Shown here: positions 26,901 through 34,656 of the stretch, piece after piece
Position numbering within the stretch: the first letter of the stretch is position 1
Layout: the number at the start of each line of letters is the position of its first letter
DNA from: Parasulfuritortus sp037439465
Lineage (GTDB): Bacteria > Pseudomonadota > Gammaproteobacteria > Burkholderiales > Thiobacillaceae
Assembly: GCA_037439465.1 (NCBI GenBank)
Contig: JBBIVX010000015.1
Coordinates: 1-64,000, forward strand
DNA: 64,000 bases
Reading direction: 5' to 3'
Program-made: the position numbers and the translations under genes
The notes under the pieces: model-generated
Databases searched by the model: none
Seen by the model: the letters and a program-made list of their open reading frames with translations, nothing else
Told to the model about the DNA's origin: nothing

Positions 26901-27569
26901 CTCATCCTTCCCGGCGAGTTCATTCCCCTGGCCGAGAGCAGCGGCCAGATCGTAGAGATCGGCGCCTGGGTGTTGCACGCGGCAGCGAGGCAATTGAGGC
27001 ATTGGCTGGATGCCGGGCTGCCGGCCATGACCATGGCGGTAAACCTGTCCGCCGTGCAGTTCCACCATCCCAATCTGCCGGATATGGTCTCGCGTATCCT
27101 CGACGAGGTTGGCCTTGCTCACGAATACCTGGAACTGGAACTGACCGAGGCCGTGGCCATGGACGATCCTCAAGCCGCCATCGCCATGATGGACAGGCTG
27201 CACGAACGCGGCATCCGCATGTCGATCGATGACTTCGGAACGGGTTACTCCAGCCTCAGTTACCTGAAAAAATTCAAGGTCAATAAACTCAAGATCGACC
27301 AGTCCTTCGTGCGCGACGTGACCGACGACCCTGAAGACAAGGCCATCGTTGCCGCCATCATCAACATGGCTGGCAGCCTTGGCATGCGCACCATCGCCGA
27401 GGGAGTGGAAACGGCTGCGCAAGTTGCCTTGCTGCGCGCCCAGGGCTGCGTCGAGGCGCAGGGCTATTACTTCAGCAAGCCATTGCCGGCGGAGCAATTC
27501 GAGTCCTTCGTGCGGCAAATGGCCTTGCGGGGTGCCACCGTCAACGGAAAGGGGAACACGCATGTTTGA
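23925..27569 (+). CDS. Membrane sensor with SBP3, PAS, GAF, PAS, GGDEF and EAL domains
   Basis: A 1214-residue c-di-GMP enzyme. Order: a 46-residue cytoplasmic start, TM about 47-66, a periplasmic solute-binding (SBP_bac_3) domain about 80-300, TM about 306-325, PAS about 345-465, GAF about 475-640, PAS about 650-770, GGDEF about 775-935, EAL about 955-1205. The cyclase motif is GGDEF with REED as RxxD inhibitory site; the phosphodiesterase keeps VEALLRW and DDFGTGYSS. Both outputs therefore look active. The periplasmic domain, of a type that binds amino acids or other small solutes, suggests sensing of an external nutrient. GGAGGG precedes the ATG. It overlaps the polyphosphate kinase gene by eight bases. 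Confidence 0.93.
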   Translation: MVAARRPPRTIKFRPHVPLLAEITGTLSYLLPNVDELIETSWRHYWQVLRVLAGGLLALAILAGTVPPSKALADTAAPAVLRVVMEDNYPPYIMRKANGALAGYLVDAWQLWQQKTGVRVEIMAREWAEAEQIMAAGQADVIDTVSPTPQRRATLDFGQPYVNLPINIYTDAKLTGIDGPDALSGLRIGVEEGNPCEAILIERGLGDLAVFPNYDALLQAFLDHKVHLFCMDELAANYLVARAHAEAEVRQSFTLHTSEFRRAVHKGDTATLALVERGFAAISATEAQALHDKWFGQSLTHPLQRSLLYGLAAAVLLIALLAGMAMFLRRRVAERTATLRAIERQLRATLDALPDLMFEMDLDGRYLDYHSPRSDLLAAPPTVFLGTTLSEVLPPDVAETGLAALREANASGYSHGRQIELDLAGGKHWFELSVARKAADAGAKPTFVVLSRDITVRKTAEAKLTRLSNLYAALSQCNQAIVRCVNETELFSVLCRDVVNFGGMKLAWIGAMEEAAETLKPIAAFGAGIEYLAGLEISLSAEVPTGHGPTGTALREDRPVWCQDFQHDPATAPWHERAARFGWGASAALPLHRGGVVMGALNLYASEVGIFDEAVQNLLIEMAMDIDFAIDNFEREAQRQRTEAALRDSEERYRKAFQTSPDAVNINRLTDGLYLEANPGFERMSGWRHDEVVGKTSAEIHIWRHPEDRQRLVQNLLREGHCDNFEVEFIIKDGTVRLGSMSARLVHIKGESCILSITRDITEQRRAEERIQNLAYFDQLTGLPNRTYLTERFHYALSLSQRSGEPLAVMFLDLDHFKDINDSLGHSVGDRLLVEMAARIKDSLREEDTLSRLGGDEFILVLPGTGADGAAKTASRLIDAVARPCRIGPHELNTTISIGISVYPDDGNDFETLSKNADAAMYRVKRSGRNAFRFFTQEMQEHSARILTLVNALYRAAARGELLLQYQPQLSLQNDRLVGVEALLRWQHPELGLILPGEFIPLAESSGQIVEIGAWVLHAAARQLRHWLDAGLPAMTMAVNLSAVQFHHPNLPDMVSRILDEVGLAHEYLELELTEAVAMDDPQAAIAMMDRLHERGIRMSIDDFGTGYSSLSYLKKFKVNKLKIDQSFVRDVTDDPEDKAIVAAIINMAGSLGMRTIAEGVETAAQVALLRAQGCVEAQGYYFSKPLPAEQFESFVRQMALRGATVNGKGNTHV

Positions 27570-29043
27570 AGCCGCCGAACTTGGCCACAAAATCGACAGG
27601 AAAACCTTCGCCAAGGAGGCCCTCGCGGTGCGTGAGGCCTTGCTGGAGGCGCAGTATGCCCTGATGGAAAAACCGGATTTCCCGGTCATCATCCTGGTAT
27701 CCGGCGTGGACGGCGCGGGCAAGAGCGAAGTGGTGAATCTGCTCAACGCCTGGATGGACCCGCGCCACATACAGACCCACGGCCTGGGCGAATTGACCGA
27801 GGAAGAGGCCATGCACCCCGCCATGTGGCGCTTCTGGCGGCGTCTGCCGCCCAAAGGTAAGGTCGGCATCTTCTTTGGCTCGTGGTACAACGCGCCGATC
27901 AACGGCCGTGTGCTGGGCGATTGGGACGATCACGACCTGGACGCCGCCATCGCCGGTATTATCCGTTTCGAACGTATGCTGGTGAATGAAGGTGCGCTGC
28001 TGCTCAAGTTCTGGTTCCACCTCTCCAAGGTGGCACAGAAAAAGCGGCTGACCGCCCTGGAGAAGAACCCGCGCACCCGCTGGCGGGCGACCAAGCAGGA
28101 TTGGGAGCGTTTCGGCCATTACGATGCCTATCGCGCCGTCTCCGAACACACCTTGCGCGAAACCAGCACCGGCGAGGCGCCGTGGCTGGTGGTGGAGGGT
28201 GCGGACGAGAACTACCGCAGCCTGACCGTCACCCAGCACCTCTTGCATTCATTGCAGGCGCGGCTCGCCCAGCCAGAGGGCGCGCACCGCCGGGTGCATG
28301 GGGCGCCACTGCCGACACCGATCGATAACCTGCGTATCCTGGATGCGCTCGATCTTTCCAGGAAGGTGCCGCGCAAGGCCTTCCAGAAGGAACTAGAGGC
28401 GTGGCAAGGCAAGCTGGCGAAGCTGTTCCGGCACAAGAAATTCCGTGACCGCTCGGTGGTGGCCGTATTCGAGGGCATGGACGCGGCCGGCAAGGGCGGC
28501 GCCATTCGCCGCGTCACGGCGGCACTGGATGCGCGCCAGTACGACGTTATCCCCATCGCCGCACCGACCGAGGAGGAACGCGCCCAACCCTACCTGTGGC
28601 GGTTCTGGCGGCACTTGCCGCGCCATGGCAAGCTGGTGGTGTTCGACCGCTCCTGGTATGGCCGGGTGCTGGTCGAGCGGGTCGAGAGCTATTGCAGTCA
28701 GCCGGCCTGGATGCGTGCTTATCGTGAGATCAACGACTTCGAGGAACAGTTGGTCGATTCGGGCATCGTTCTCGCCAAGTTCTGGCTGACCATCAGCCAG
28801 GAGGAGCAGTTGCGCCGCTTCAAGGAGCGCGAACAGATCGCCTTCAAGCGCTTCAAGATCACCGACGAGGACTGGCGCAACCGCGAGAAATGGGACGATT
28901 ACGTGCGCGCCGCCAGCGATATGATCGAGCGCACCAGCACCACCACCACGCCCTGGACCCTGGTCGAGGCGGAGGACAAGAATTATGCCCGCATCAAGGT
29001 GCTGCGCACCCTGTGCGAGGCCATCGAAGCGGCGATCAAGTAG
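27562..29043 (+). CDS. pap: Polyphosphate:AMP phosphotransferase (two-domain PPK2)
   Basis: A 493-residue protein made of two PPK2 domains (about 10-250 and 260-490), the arrangement of class II PPK2/PAP enzymes that make ADP from AMP and polyphosphate. The C-terminal copy is intact: Walker A FEGMDAAGKGG and the lid/Walker B FDRSWYGRVLVERVE. In the N-terminal copy the Walker A is GVDGAGKS, but FDRSWY is replaced by FFGSWYN, so that domain is probably inactive, as known for the family. The ATG lies inside the end of the upstream GGDEF/EAL gene. Its 3' end overlaps the convergent cyclase gene by eight bases. Confidence 0.94.
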   Translation: MFEAAELGHKIDRKTFAKEALAVREALLEAQYALMEKPDFPVIILVSGVDGAGKSEVVNLLNAWMDPRHIQTHGLGELTEEEAMHPAMWRFWRRLPPKGKVGIFFGSWYNAPINGRVLGDWDDHDLDAAIAGIIRFERMLVNEGALLLKFWFHLSKVAQKKRLTALEKNPRTRWRATKQDWERFGHYDAYRAVSEHTLRETSTGEAPWLVVEGADENYRSLTVTQHLLHSLQARLAQPEGAHRRVHGAPLPTPIDNLRILDALDLSRKVPRKAFQKELEAWQGKLAKLFRHKKFRDRSVVAVFEGMDAAGKGGAIRRVTAALDARQYDVIPIAAPTEEERAQPYLWRFWRHLPRHGKLVVFDRSWYGRVLVERVESYCSQPAWMRAYREINDFEEQLVDSGIVLAKFWLTISQEEQLRRFKEREQIAFKRFKITDEDWRNREKWDDYVRAASDMIERTSTTTTPWTLVEAEDKNYARIKVLRTLCEAIEAAIK

Positions 29044-29926
29044 GGCGGCGGATTTCCACCCGATTGCGCCCTTTGGCCTTGGCCCGCAGCAGGGCCGCGT
29101 CGGTGTGCGCGATACTATCTTCCACCGGTTTGCCGATCTCGATTTCGGCCAGGCCGAAGGAGGCGGTGACGTAGTGCCGCTGTTTCGAGGGCAGCATGAT
29201 GGGCAGCCGTTCGAGGCCGGCGCGGATGCGTTCCACCACCTGGGCGGCGGCGTCCAGCGGAGTGCCCGGCAGACAGAGCAAAAACTCCTCGCCGCCATAG
29301 CGGAATACCGTGTCGTATTTGCGCAGCACGCCGGCGACGAAGCGCATGGACTGCCGCAGCACCGCGTCTCCGGCCGGGTGGCCGAGGACGTCGTTGACCC
29401 GCTTGAAGTGGTCGAAGTCCATTAGACACAGGCAGCAGGGTTGCCGGATGCGTTGGGCCCGTTCCTGTTCCGCCTGCAGCCGCCGAATCATACCGCGCCG
29501 GGTATAACAGCCAGTCAGCGGGTCGGTGGCCAAAAGGTCGCCGATGATGTCCAGTTGCAGGTGGCGCAGTTGGGTATTGAGACGCAGGGCAAGATCGATG
29601 CAACGGTCATAGAGTATGGCCGTCGGGCGGCGGCCGGCCTGTACTTCGGTGATGGCCTCGCGTGCGGCACGGTGCATGGCCTGCTGGTTCTCCGCCATGT
29701 CGCGGAAGATTTCGTGCCCGGCCAGGGGATGCGGGTTGGCACCGTAATACCATTGACCGAAAGGCGAATGGAGATGGGCGTCTGGCGCCAGGTCGGCGGC
29801 ATTGGGTGGCGTCGCGCAGACAAGTACCCGATTGAACTGCTTGAACCAGGCCAGATGGGCGGCAATGACATTTTCCAGGTCCTCGCTCTGTCTCAGGGTC
29901 GTATCGCGATCGAGTGGTAACGGCAT
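29036..29926 (-). CDS. Diguanylate cyclase with degenerate CZB-like N-terminal domain
   Basis: A 296-residue soluble protein with an N-terminal helical domain (about 18-125) and a GGDEF domain (about 130-290). The active site is GGEEF, preceded at five residues by RKYD, an intact RxxD product-inhibition site. The N-terminal part looks like the zinc-binding CZB domain of DgcZ (AHLAW, then PFGQWYYG, then AMHRAA). H24 and H85 are kept, but the usual Cys is S54 and the first His of HxxxH is Q81, so zinc binding may be lost or altered. It is convergent with pap, and a few bases separate it from the Yip1-like gene upstream. Confidence 0.9.
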   Translation of the reverse strand: MPLPLDRDTTLRQSEDLENVIAAHLAWFKQFNRVLVCATPPNAADLAPDAHLHSPFGQWYYGANPHPLAGHEIFRDMAENQQAMHRAAREAITEVQAGRRPTAILYDRCIDLALRLNTQLRHLQLDIIGDLLATDPLTGCYTRRGMIRRLQAEQERAQRIRQPCCLCLMDFDHFKRVNDVLGHPAGDAVLRQSMRFVAGVLRKYDTVFRYGGEEFLLCLPGTPLDAAAQVVERIRAGLERLPIMLPSKQRHYVTASFGLAEIEIGKPVEDSIAHTDAALLRAKAKGRNRVEIRRPT

Positions 29927-29934
29927 GGAGGTGA

Positions 29935-30537
29935 TTATCCCCCCATATGCACCTGTGGCATACCCATGCTTGGCATGAAGGCCTGGCTCACCGCGCCAGC
30001 GAGTATGGAGAGGACGACGGCGCAGACCACCACCACGGCGGTATAGGGTAGCGCCTTGTCCGCTGGCGCCCGCATCAGCCTGGGTAGTCCGAGGTAAACG
30101 AGATAGAGGGCATAGAGGCCGGCAAGCAACACCAGCACCCCGAGCATGGGCAGGATTTGCAGCACGCCTGCCACCCAGACCGGCGTCGAGGCATAGGCGG
30201 CGACCTTGAGTGCCTGCACCGGATTCTTCTCGCCGCCGAAATTGGGCGCCAGCGTGTCGATGATCAGTGCCACCACGAAGACGCTGGCCAGCGCCATGAC
30301 ATAGCCCGCCAGGGCCATCGACAGACCGCTGACGAAAGATACCCGGTAGGTGCCGACCAGGGGGAGGCTGGTGCCCACCACCGACAGGCCGATGAACGAG
30401 GCCACCGGACCGATGGCCGCCAGCGGCATGATGTAGTTGCGGTAGAGATCAGCGGTGGTGGTGGTTTCGCCGGCGATCACTTCCCATTCGCTCTGGGGTT
30501 GAAGCAGTATGTTCTTGATGCGGTCGACCATGTTCAT
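29935..30537 (-). CDS. Yip1-family (DUF1282-like) inner-membrane protein
   Basis: A 200-residue membrane protein with about five hydrophobic segments in the C-terminal 165 residues. The N terminus (VDRIKNILLQPQSEWEVIAGE) is the characteristic start of bacterial Yip1-domain proteins, followed by YRNYIMPLAAIGP. The function of these proteins in bacteria is not established. GGAG lies six bases ahead of the chosen ATG. A GC-rich hairpin (CCCCGC/GCGGGG, 30564-30577) lies in its leader. Confidence 0.86.
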   Translation of the reverse strand: MNMVDRIKNILLQPQSEWEVIAGETTTTADLYRNYIMPLAAIGPVASFIGLSVVGTSLPLVGTYRVSFVSGLSMALAGYVMALASVFVVALIIDTLAPNFGGEKNPVQALKVAAYASTPVWVAGVLQILPMLGVLVLLAGLYALYLVYLGLPRLMRAPADKALPYTAVVVVCAVVLSILAGAVSQAFMPSMGMPQVHMGG

Positions 30538-30563
30538 GCTCTTCTCCTTGGCTTTGTTTGCAT

Positions 30564-30577
30564 CCCCGCAGGCGGGG
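30564..30577. repeat. Six-bp GC-rich inverted repeat in leader of Yip1-like gene
   Basis: CCCCGC (30564-30569) and GCGGGG (30572-30577) are perfect complements with a two-base centre. It lies 27 bases before the Yip1-like start, on the transcribed strand of that gene. No T-run follows, so it is not a typical terminator. Its role is unknown. Confidence 0.3.
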
Positions 30578-30645
30578 TCCCACGGCCATCACTATCGAGG
30601 GCGGACTCATGATAGGCCTATGCGGCGCAATACGATATGGCCGGC

Positions 30646-31197
30646 TCAGACGCGCGCCGGTCCGCGCCAGGTCGGCTCCTGGCCGCCGTCACGACGATTG
30701 AGGACACGGGCGAGGACGAACAAGAGGTCGGAGAGACGGTTGAGGTATTGCGTCGCCCGTGGCGCGATCAGTTCGCGCTCCGCCAGGGCGGTAAGGCGTC
30801 GCTCGGCGCGGCGGCAGACGGTGCGGCAGACGTGGGCGAGGGCGGCGGCACGGTTGCCGCCGGGCAGGATGAACTCGGCCAGCGGCGGCAGCCCGGCGTT
30901 GTACCGGGCGAGGGCGGTATCCAGACGGGACAGGTGGGCATCGGTGAGTTGCGCGCGCTCGGGCAGCGCCAGTTCACTGCCGAGGTCGAAAAGATCATTC
31001 TGGATGGCGGCGAGCAGCGCGTCCGTATCCTCATCCAGCGCCTCCGCCCGCAGCAGGCCGACGTTGGCGTTCAACTCGTCGATGCTGCCCAGGGCCTCGA
31101 TGCGCGGCGTGTGCTTGGCGACACGGCGGCCATCCGCCAGGCCGGTGCTGCCGTCGTCGCCCGTGCGGGTGACGATGTGGGTGAGACGATCGGTCAT
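30646..31197 (-). CDS. pduO: Cob(I)alamin adenosyltransferase, PduO type
   Basis: A 183-residue ATP:cob(I)alamin adenosyltransferase making adenosylcobalamin. It starts with the ATP-binding TRTGDDGSTGLADG (PduO signature TKTGDxGxTxL-like) and keeps IEALGSIDELNANVGLL, plus the active-site helix region FILPGGNRAAALAHVCRTVCRRAERR. Length is normal. Its stop lies 108 bases upstream of the Yip1 gene, and it overlaps the DUF1841 gene stop by four bases. Cobalt uptake for B12 could come from the ECF operon at 42-46 kb, although nickel is more likely there. Confidence 0.95.
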   Translation of the reverse strand: MTDRLTHIVTRTGDDGSTGLADGRRVAKHTPRIEALGSIDELNANVGLLRAEALDEDTDALLAAIQNDLFDLGSELALPERAQLTDAHLSRLDTALARYNAGLPPLAEFILPGGNRAAALAHVCRTVCRRAERRLTALAERELIAPRATQYLNRLSDLLFVLARVLNRRDGGQEPTWRGPARV

Positions 31198-31622
31198 CGT
31201 GCCTTCTTCCGTAGGCAGTCGAGATAGCCGGCCGCGTCCGGCGGGGTGGCGGCGCGCTGGGCCCGCCAGATCATCTCCGCCAGGCAGTCCATGACCTCGT
31301 GCTGGGCGGCATGCGGATCGCTGCAGCGGCGCAGCAGGCGCTCGTGCCGGGCGCGCACGCCGGCCGGCTGGTCAATGGATAGTTGCTCGGAAATGGCCAG
31401 GTGCAGCATGAGGTGCAAAAACGGGTTGGTTTCGCCGGCCTCAGGGCGCCAGTCGCGCTCCAGGCTGGCGTCTGCGTTTTCGAGCAGACGATGGTAGTGC
31501 GGATGATCGAGTATGTGTCCCACGGCCAGCGCTTCCAGATCGCTGAGCACGACTTTGTCCCGATACTTCTTCCAGGCGTCGGTGAGAAAACGGCGGGCCT
31601 CCTGGCGGCTGGGATTGAACAT
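31194..31622 (-). CDS. DUF1841 family protein
   Basis: A 142-residue protein, starting MFNPSRQEARRFLTDAW and containing NPFLHLMLHLAISEQLSIDQP, the hallmark of DUF1841. Members occur mainly in beta- and gammaproteobacteria, and no function is established. The ATG at 31622 is chosen; a TTG two codons earlier overlaps the stop of the FIST gene (TTGA). It is the middle member of nth, FIST, DUF1841, pduO on one strand. Confidence 0.9.
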   Translation of the reverse strand: MFNPSRQEARRFLTDAWKKYRDKVVLSDLEALAVGHILDHPHYHRLLENADASLERDWRPEAGETNPFLHLMLHLAISEQLSIDQPAGVRARHERLLRRCSDPHAAQHEVMDCLAEMIWRAQRAATPPDAAGYLDCLRKKAR

Positions 31623-31624
31623 GG

Positions 31625-32716
31625 TCAAAGGCCGCCGGGGTAACTCAGGCCGAGCACTGTGCTGTATTGCAATAGACGATTGCCATCGTCCTGGTACATG
31701 AATTCGCCGTTGCCGTAAAAACCGATCAGAGGCATGCCTGGAAAGTGGCGGGTGATCAGTTCGAGGTCGCGGTCGATGCCCTCATAGAAATAGGGTCCGC
31801 GCCCCTGGCAGGGAAAGCAGAGGCCAAACTCGGGACTTGCCAAGGTGTCTTTCGTCATTCTGTCGAGCGTGGTGTGCATGTCGCGCTCGGCCGCCAGTGG
31901 CTGGCGCAATGCCCAGAACAAGTGTTGCTGGGTTTTGACGCGGGCGGCGAGGGTGACCGATTGAGCCTTGCTGCTGGTGGCGAGGATGGGCATCAGGTGA
32001 TATCGGCCCTGCGCCAGGGCTTCGTTCGGGTCGCCGTAGGTGACACCCGCCATCACCCTATGCAGCGGGAAGCGGCGCGAGTCGCCGGTATCCATGGGTA
32101 ACACCCGCGACAGACTGGCGAGGGCGGGGAGGCCATCCACCGACAATACGTCGTGGCCATTGAGCCGGTCGATGGCACGAGGCTCGGACAGAGGCTGGAT
32201 ACCGCGCGAGACATCGACACGCAGAGCGTTGCCAGCGAATACCAGCTCGCAATGCCGCCCCGGCGCCAGGCGGCCGCTGCTCCAGACCGTGTACGGGCCC
32301 TGACCGGTGGCGTCGCCAGAGACGGCGCCGAAACGGCGACCGGGCCTATCCAGCCAATGGGTGTCGATGGCGTTCGGGGCAGCCAGGGTTAGCCGCCAGG
32401 CGGCGTCTTCCGGTGTCGCCGGACGCAGGTCGCCACCCTCGCCAAATACCATGGCCACGGCCGCCGGCACGTCGAGCAGCCACTCCTCCTCGGTAAGTAG
32501 CCCGGTGGCGGTGCAGCCTGCCACCTGCATGCAGTTGGCGGCGCGGGCGGCGGCGGTGACGGCGGCCTGGGCGTGGCTGGCGAAATCGGCGCTGAGAAAG
32601 AGCAATACGCTGCGGGCGATGTCGAGGCCGGCCCGCTCCATGGCGATACTGACTGCCGCCGCCGCCAGGTCGGGGCTGGCGACGATGCCCTTGGCTTGTC
32701 CGCTGGCAACTCTCAT
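31625..32716 (-). CDS. FIST-domain protein
   Basis: A 363-residue soluble protein with an N-terminal FIST_N-like region (AAAAVSIAMERAGLD, LLFLSADFASHAQ, VAGCTATGLLTEE) and a FIST_C-like end (FPCQGRGPYFYEGIDRDLELI, PLIGFYGNGEF). FIST proteins are thought to bind small ligands in signal transduction; many stand alone near chemotaxis or c-di-GMP genes. The ATG at 32716 overlaps the nth stop (ATGA). No output domain is attached, so it may act as a separate ligand-binding partner. Confidence 0.88.
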   Translation of the reverse strand: MRVASGQAKGIVASPDLAAAAVSIAMERAGLDIARSVLLFLSADFASHAQAAVTAAARAANCMQVAGCTATGLLTEEEWLLDVPAAVAMVFGEGGDLRPATPEDAAWRLTLAAPNAIDTHWLDRPGRRFGAVSGDATGQGPYTVWSSGRLAPGRHCELVFAGNALRVDVSRGIQPLSEPRAIDRLNGHDVLSVDGLPALASLSRVLPMDTGDSRRFPLHRVMAGVTYGDPNEALAQGRYHLMPILATSSKAQSVTLAARVKTQQHLFWALRQPLAAERDMHTTLDRMTKDTLASPEFGLCFPCQGRGPYFYEGIDRDLELITRHFPGMPLIGFYGNGEFMYQDDGNRLLQYSTVLGLSYPGGL

Positions 32717-33348
32717 GGCGTGGTTTTTTCCTTGTATTCGCAAAGATCGCGCAGCAAACAATGCGGGCAATCCGGCCGGCGCGCCTTGCACACGTAGCGG
32801 CCGTGCAGTATGAGCCAATGATGGGCGTCCTGCCTGAATTCTTCCGGGGTGGTGCGCATGAGCCCATCCTCCACGGCGCGCAGGCTTTTTCCGCGCGCCA
32901 GGCCGAGGCGGTTGGCGACGCGGAAGATGTGCGTGTCGACGGCGATGACAGGCTGGCCGAAGGCAGTATTGAGAACCACATTGGCGGTCTTGCGGCCGAC
33001 GCCGGGCAGGGCCTCCAGGGCCTCGCGGGCGGCCGGCACCTCGCCGCCATGGCGGTCGATCAGTTGACGGCAGGTGGCGATGAGGTGCTTGGCCTTGCTC
33101 TGGTAGAGACCGATGTGGCGGATATGGGCCAAGAGCCCCGCTTCACCCAGGGCGAGCATGGCCTCCGGGGTGCCGGCCTGCTGGAAAAGTGCAACGGTGG
33201 CCTGGTTGACGCTCTTGTCGGTGGCCTGGGCGGAGAGGATGACCGCCACCAGCAATTGAAAAGGTGTCTGATAGTGAAGCTCGGTAGTCGGATGGGGGTT
33301 GGCCGCACGCAAGCGCTCGAATATCTGCCGGCGGCGCTGGGCGTTCAT
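32713..33348 (-). CDS. nth: Endonuclease III (DNA glycosylase/AP lyase)
   Basis: A 211-residue base-excision repair enzyme. It has the helix-hairpin-helix LPGVGRKTANVV, with the catalytic Lys of the family present earlier (LSAQATDKSVN region), and the catalytic Asp in VDTHIFRVANRL. The C-terminal iron-sulphur loop C-x6-C-x2-C-x5-C is intact (CKARRPDCPHCLLRDLC). It follows rnfE by eight bases, the same rnf-nth order as in Escherichia coli. Confidence 0.97.
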   Translation of the reverse strand: MNAQRRRQIFERLRAANPHPTTELHYQTPFQLLVAVILSAQATDKSVNQATVALFQQAGTPEAMLALGEAGLLAHIRHIGLYQSKAKHLIATCRQLIDRHGGEVPAAREALEALPGVGRKTANVVLNTAFGQPVIAVDTHIFRVANRLGLARGKSLRAVEDGLMRTTPEEFRQDAHHWLILHGRYVCKARRPDCPHCLLRDLCEYKEKTTP

Positions 33349-33356
33349 GGTTGCCT

Positions 33357-34007
33357 TCAGACGGCGCGACTGGCGCGTCTCTGGGTGAGCCAGTTACGGC
33401 CGGCGATGATGAGACCGAGGCCGAGAAAGGCGCCGGGTGGCAGTATGGCCAGCAACAGACCCTGATAGTCGGGGATGACGTGAATGACGAAGGCCTTGGC
33501 GGCCGGCCCGAGGGCGAGGTCGATGCCGGACAGCAGGGTGCCCTTGCCGAAGATTTCCCGGAGGGCGCCCAAGGTCGCCAGCACCAGGGTCAGTCCCAGA
33601 CCCATCATGAGGCCGTCGAGGGCGGCATGCAGTGCTCCCCGCTTGGAGGCGAAGGCCTCCACCCGCGCCAGCACGATGCAGTTGACGACGATGAGCGGTA
33701 TGAAAATACCCAGCACCACATAAAGGGCCAGCAGGTAGGCGTGCATGAGCAGGTCCACCACGGTCACCAGGGTGGCGATGATGATAATGTAGGCCGGGAT
33801 GCGGATGGGAGGCGGAATCAAGTTGCGGATCAACGATACGCTGACGTTGGCCAGGGTCATGACCAGGGTGGTGGCCAGGCCCAGCGAAAGGGCATTGACC
33901 ACACTGTTGCTGATGGCCAGCAGTGGACACATGCCCAGTATCTGCACGACGCCGGGATTCTGTTTCCACAGACCGTTGAGGATGATTTCGCGGGTTTCAG
34001 CGGACAT
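33357..34007 (-). CDS. rnfE: Rnf complex membrane subunit RnfE
   Basis: A 216-residue membrane protein with six predicted helices. It starts with the family stretch NGLWKQNPGVVQILGMCPLLAISNSV and contains IPLIVVNCIVLARVEAFAS. RnfE and RnfA are homologous inverted subunits that hold an intramembrane iron-sulphur centre; the Cys residues in GMCPLLA and VNCIVL fit that. It overlaps rnfG by eleven bases. The complex couples ferredoxin:NAD+ electron transfer with ion pumping. Confidence 0.96.
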   Translation of the reverse strand: MSAETREIILNGLWKQNPGVVQILGMCPLLAISNSVVNALSLGLATTLVMTLANVSVSLIRNLIPPPIRIPAYIIIIATLVTVVDLLMHAYLLALYVVLGIFIPLIVVNCIVLARVEAFASKRGALHAALDGLMMGLGLTLVLATLGALREIFGKGTLLSGIDLALGPAAKAFVIHVIPDYQGLLLAILPPGAFLGLGLIIAGRNWLTQRRASRAV

Positions 34008-34656
34008 GTTTCATCTCTTTGACGCTGCCGGTCGAGGGTGGCGACAAGAGTGTATCGCGATGGGCCGCGAAATAGTCCAGCGCCTTTTTCACCGCCTTGA
34101 CGACGGCACGTGGGGTGATGGTGGCGCCAGCCATGGAGTCGAAGGCGCCGCCGTCCTTTTTTACCTGCCAGGCTGCGGCGGCGGGCGCCGTCAGCGACTT
34201 GCCTTCGAATTGGTGGATCCAGCCGCTCTTGCCGATCTCGATATAGTCGCCGAGACCGGGCGTCTCCCGGTGTTGGGTGACGCGCACCCCGGTCACCCGA
34301 CCGTCGATGCCGATACCTACCAACAAACGGATCTCGCCGGCGTAGCCGTCGGGAGCGGCGGCCTCCAGCACCACGGCCACCGTGTCTCCCGCCCGGCTGG
34401 CCGGGTAGAACTGGCCGGACCGCTTCAGGCCGAGGCGGGGATCCAGCGGCAGTGGCCGGGCGGAACGCACCAGGTCGTTGTCGAAGCTGCCCGCGGGCAG
34501 CGTCTGGGCGATGAGGCGCAGTTTCTCCTGGCGTTCGGTCAGCTCGATGGTGGGACGGGTGAGCCAGTAGATACCGGCGAGCAGGGTGGCGCTGACGGCG
34601 GCAAAGAGGGTCAAACCGGTGGACGCCGACAGGCTTTCGCGCAGTATCGTCTTCAC
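33997..34656 (-). CDS. rnfG: Rnf complex flavoprotein subunit RnfG
   Basis: A 219-residue subunit with one N-terminal membrane helix (about 12-32) and a periplasmic FMN domain. The covalent FMN site is DSMAGATITP; the Thr of GAT is the attachment residue in the family pattern Dxx(S/T/A)GAT. It lies between rnfD (four-base overlap) and rnfE. Confidence 0.95.
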   Translation of the reverse strand: MKTILRESLSASTGLTLFAAVSATLLAGIYWLTRPTIELTERQEKLRLIAQTLPAGSFDNDLVRSARPLPLDPRLGLKRSGQFYPASRAGDTVAVVLEAAAPDGYAGEIRLLVGIGIDGRVTGVRVTQHRETPGLGDYIEIGKSGWIHQFEGKSLTAPAAAAWQVKKDGGAFDSMAGATITPRAVVKAVKKALDYFAAHRDTLLSPPSTGSVKEMKHVR

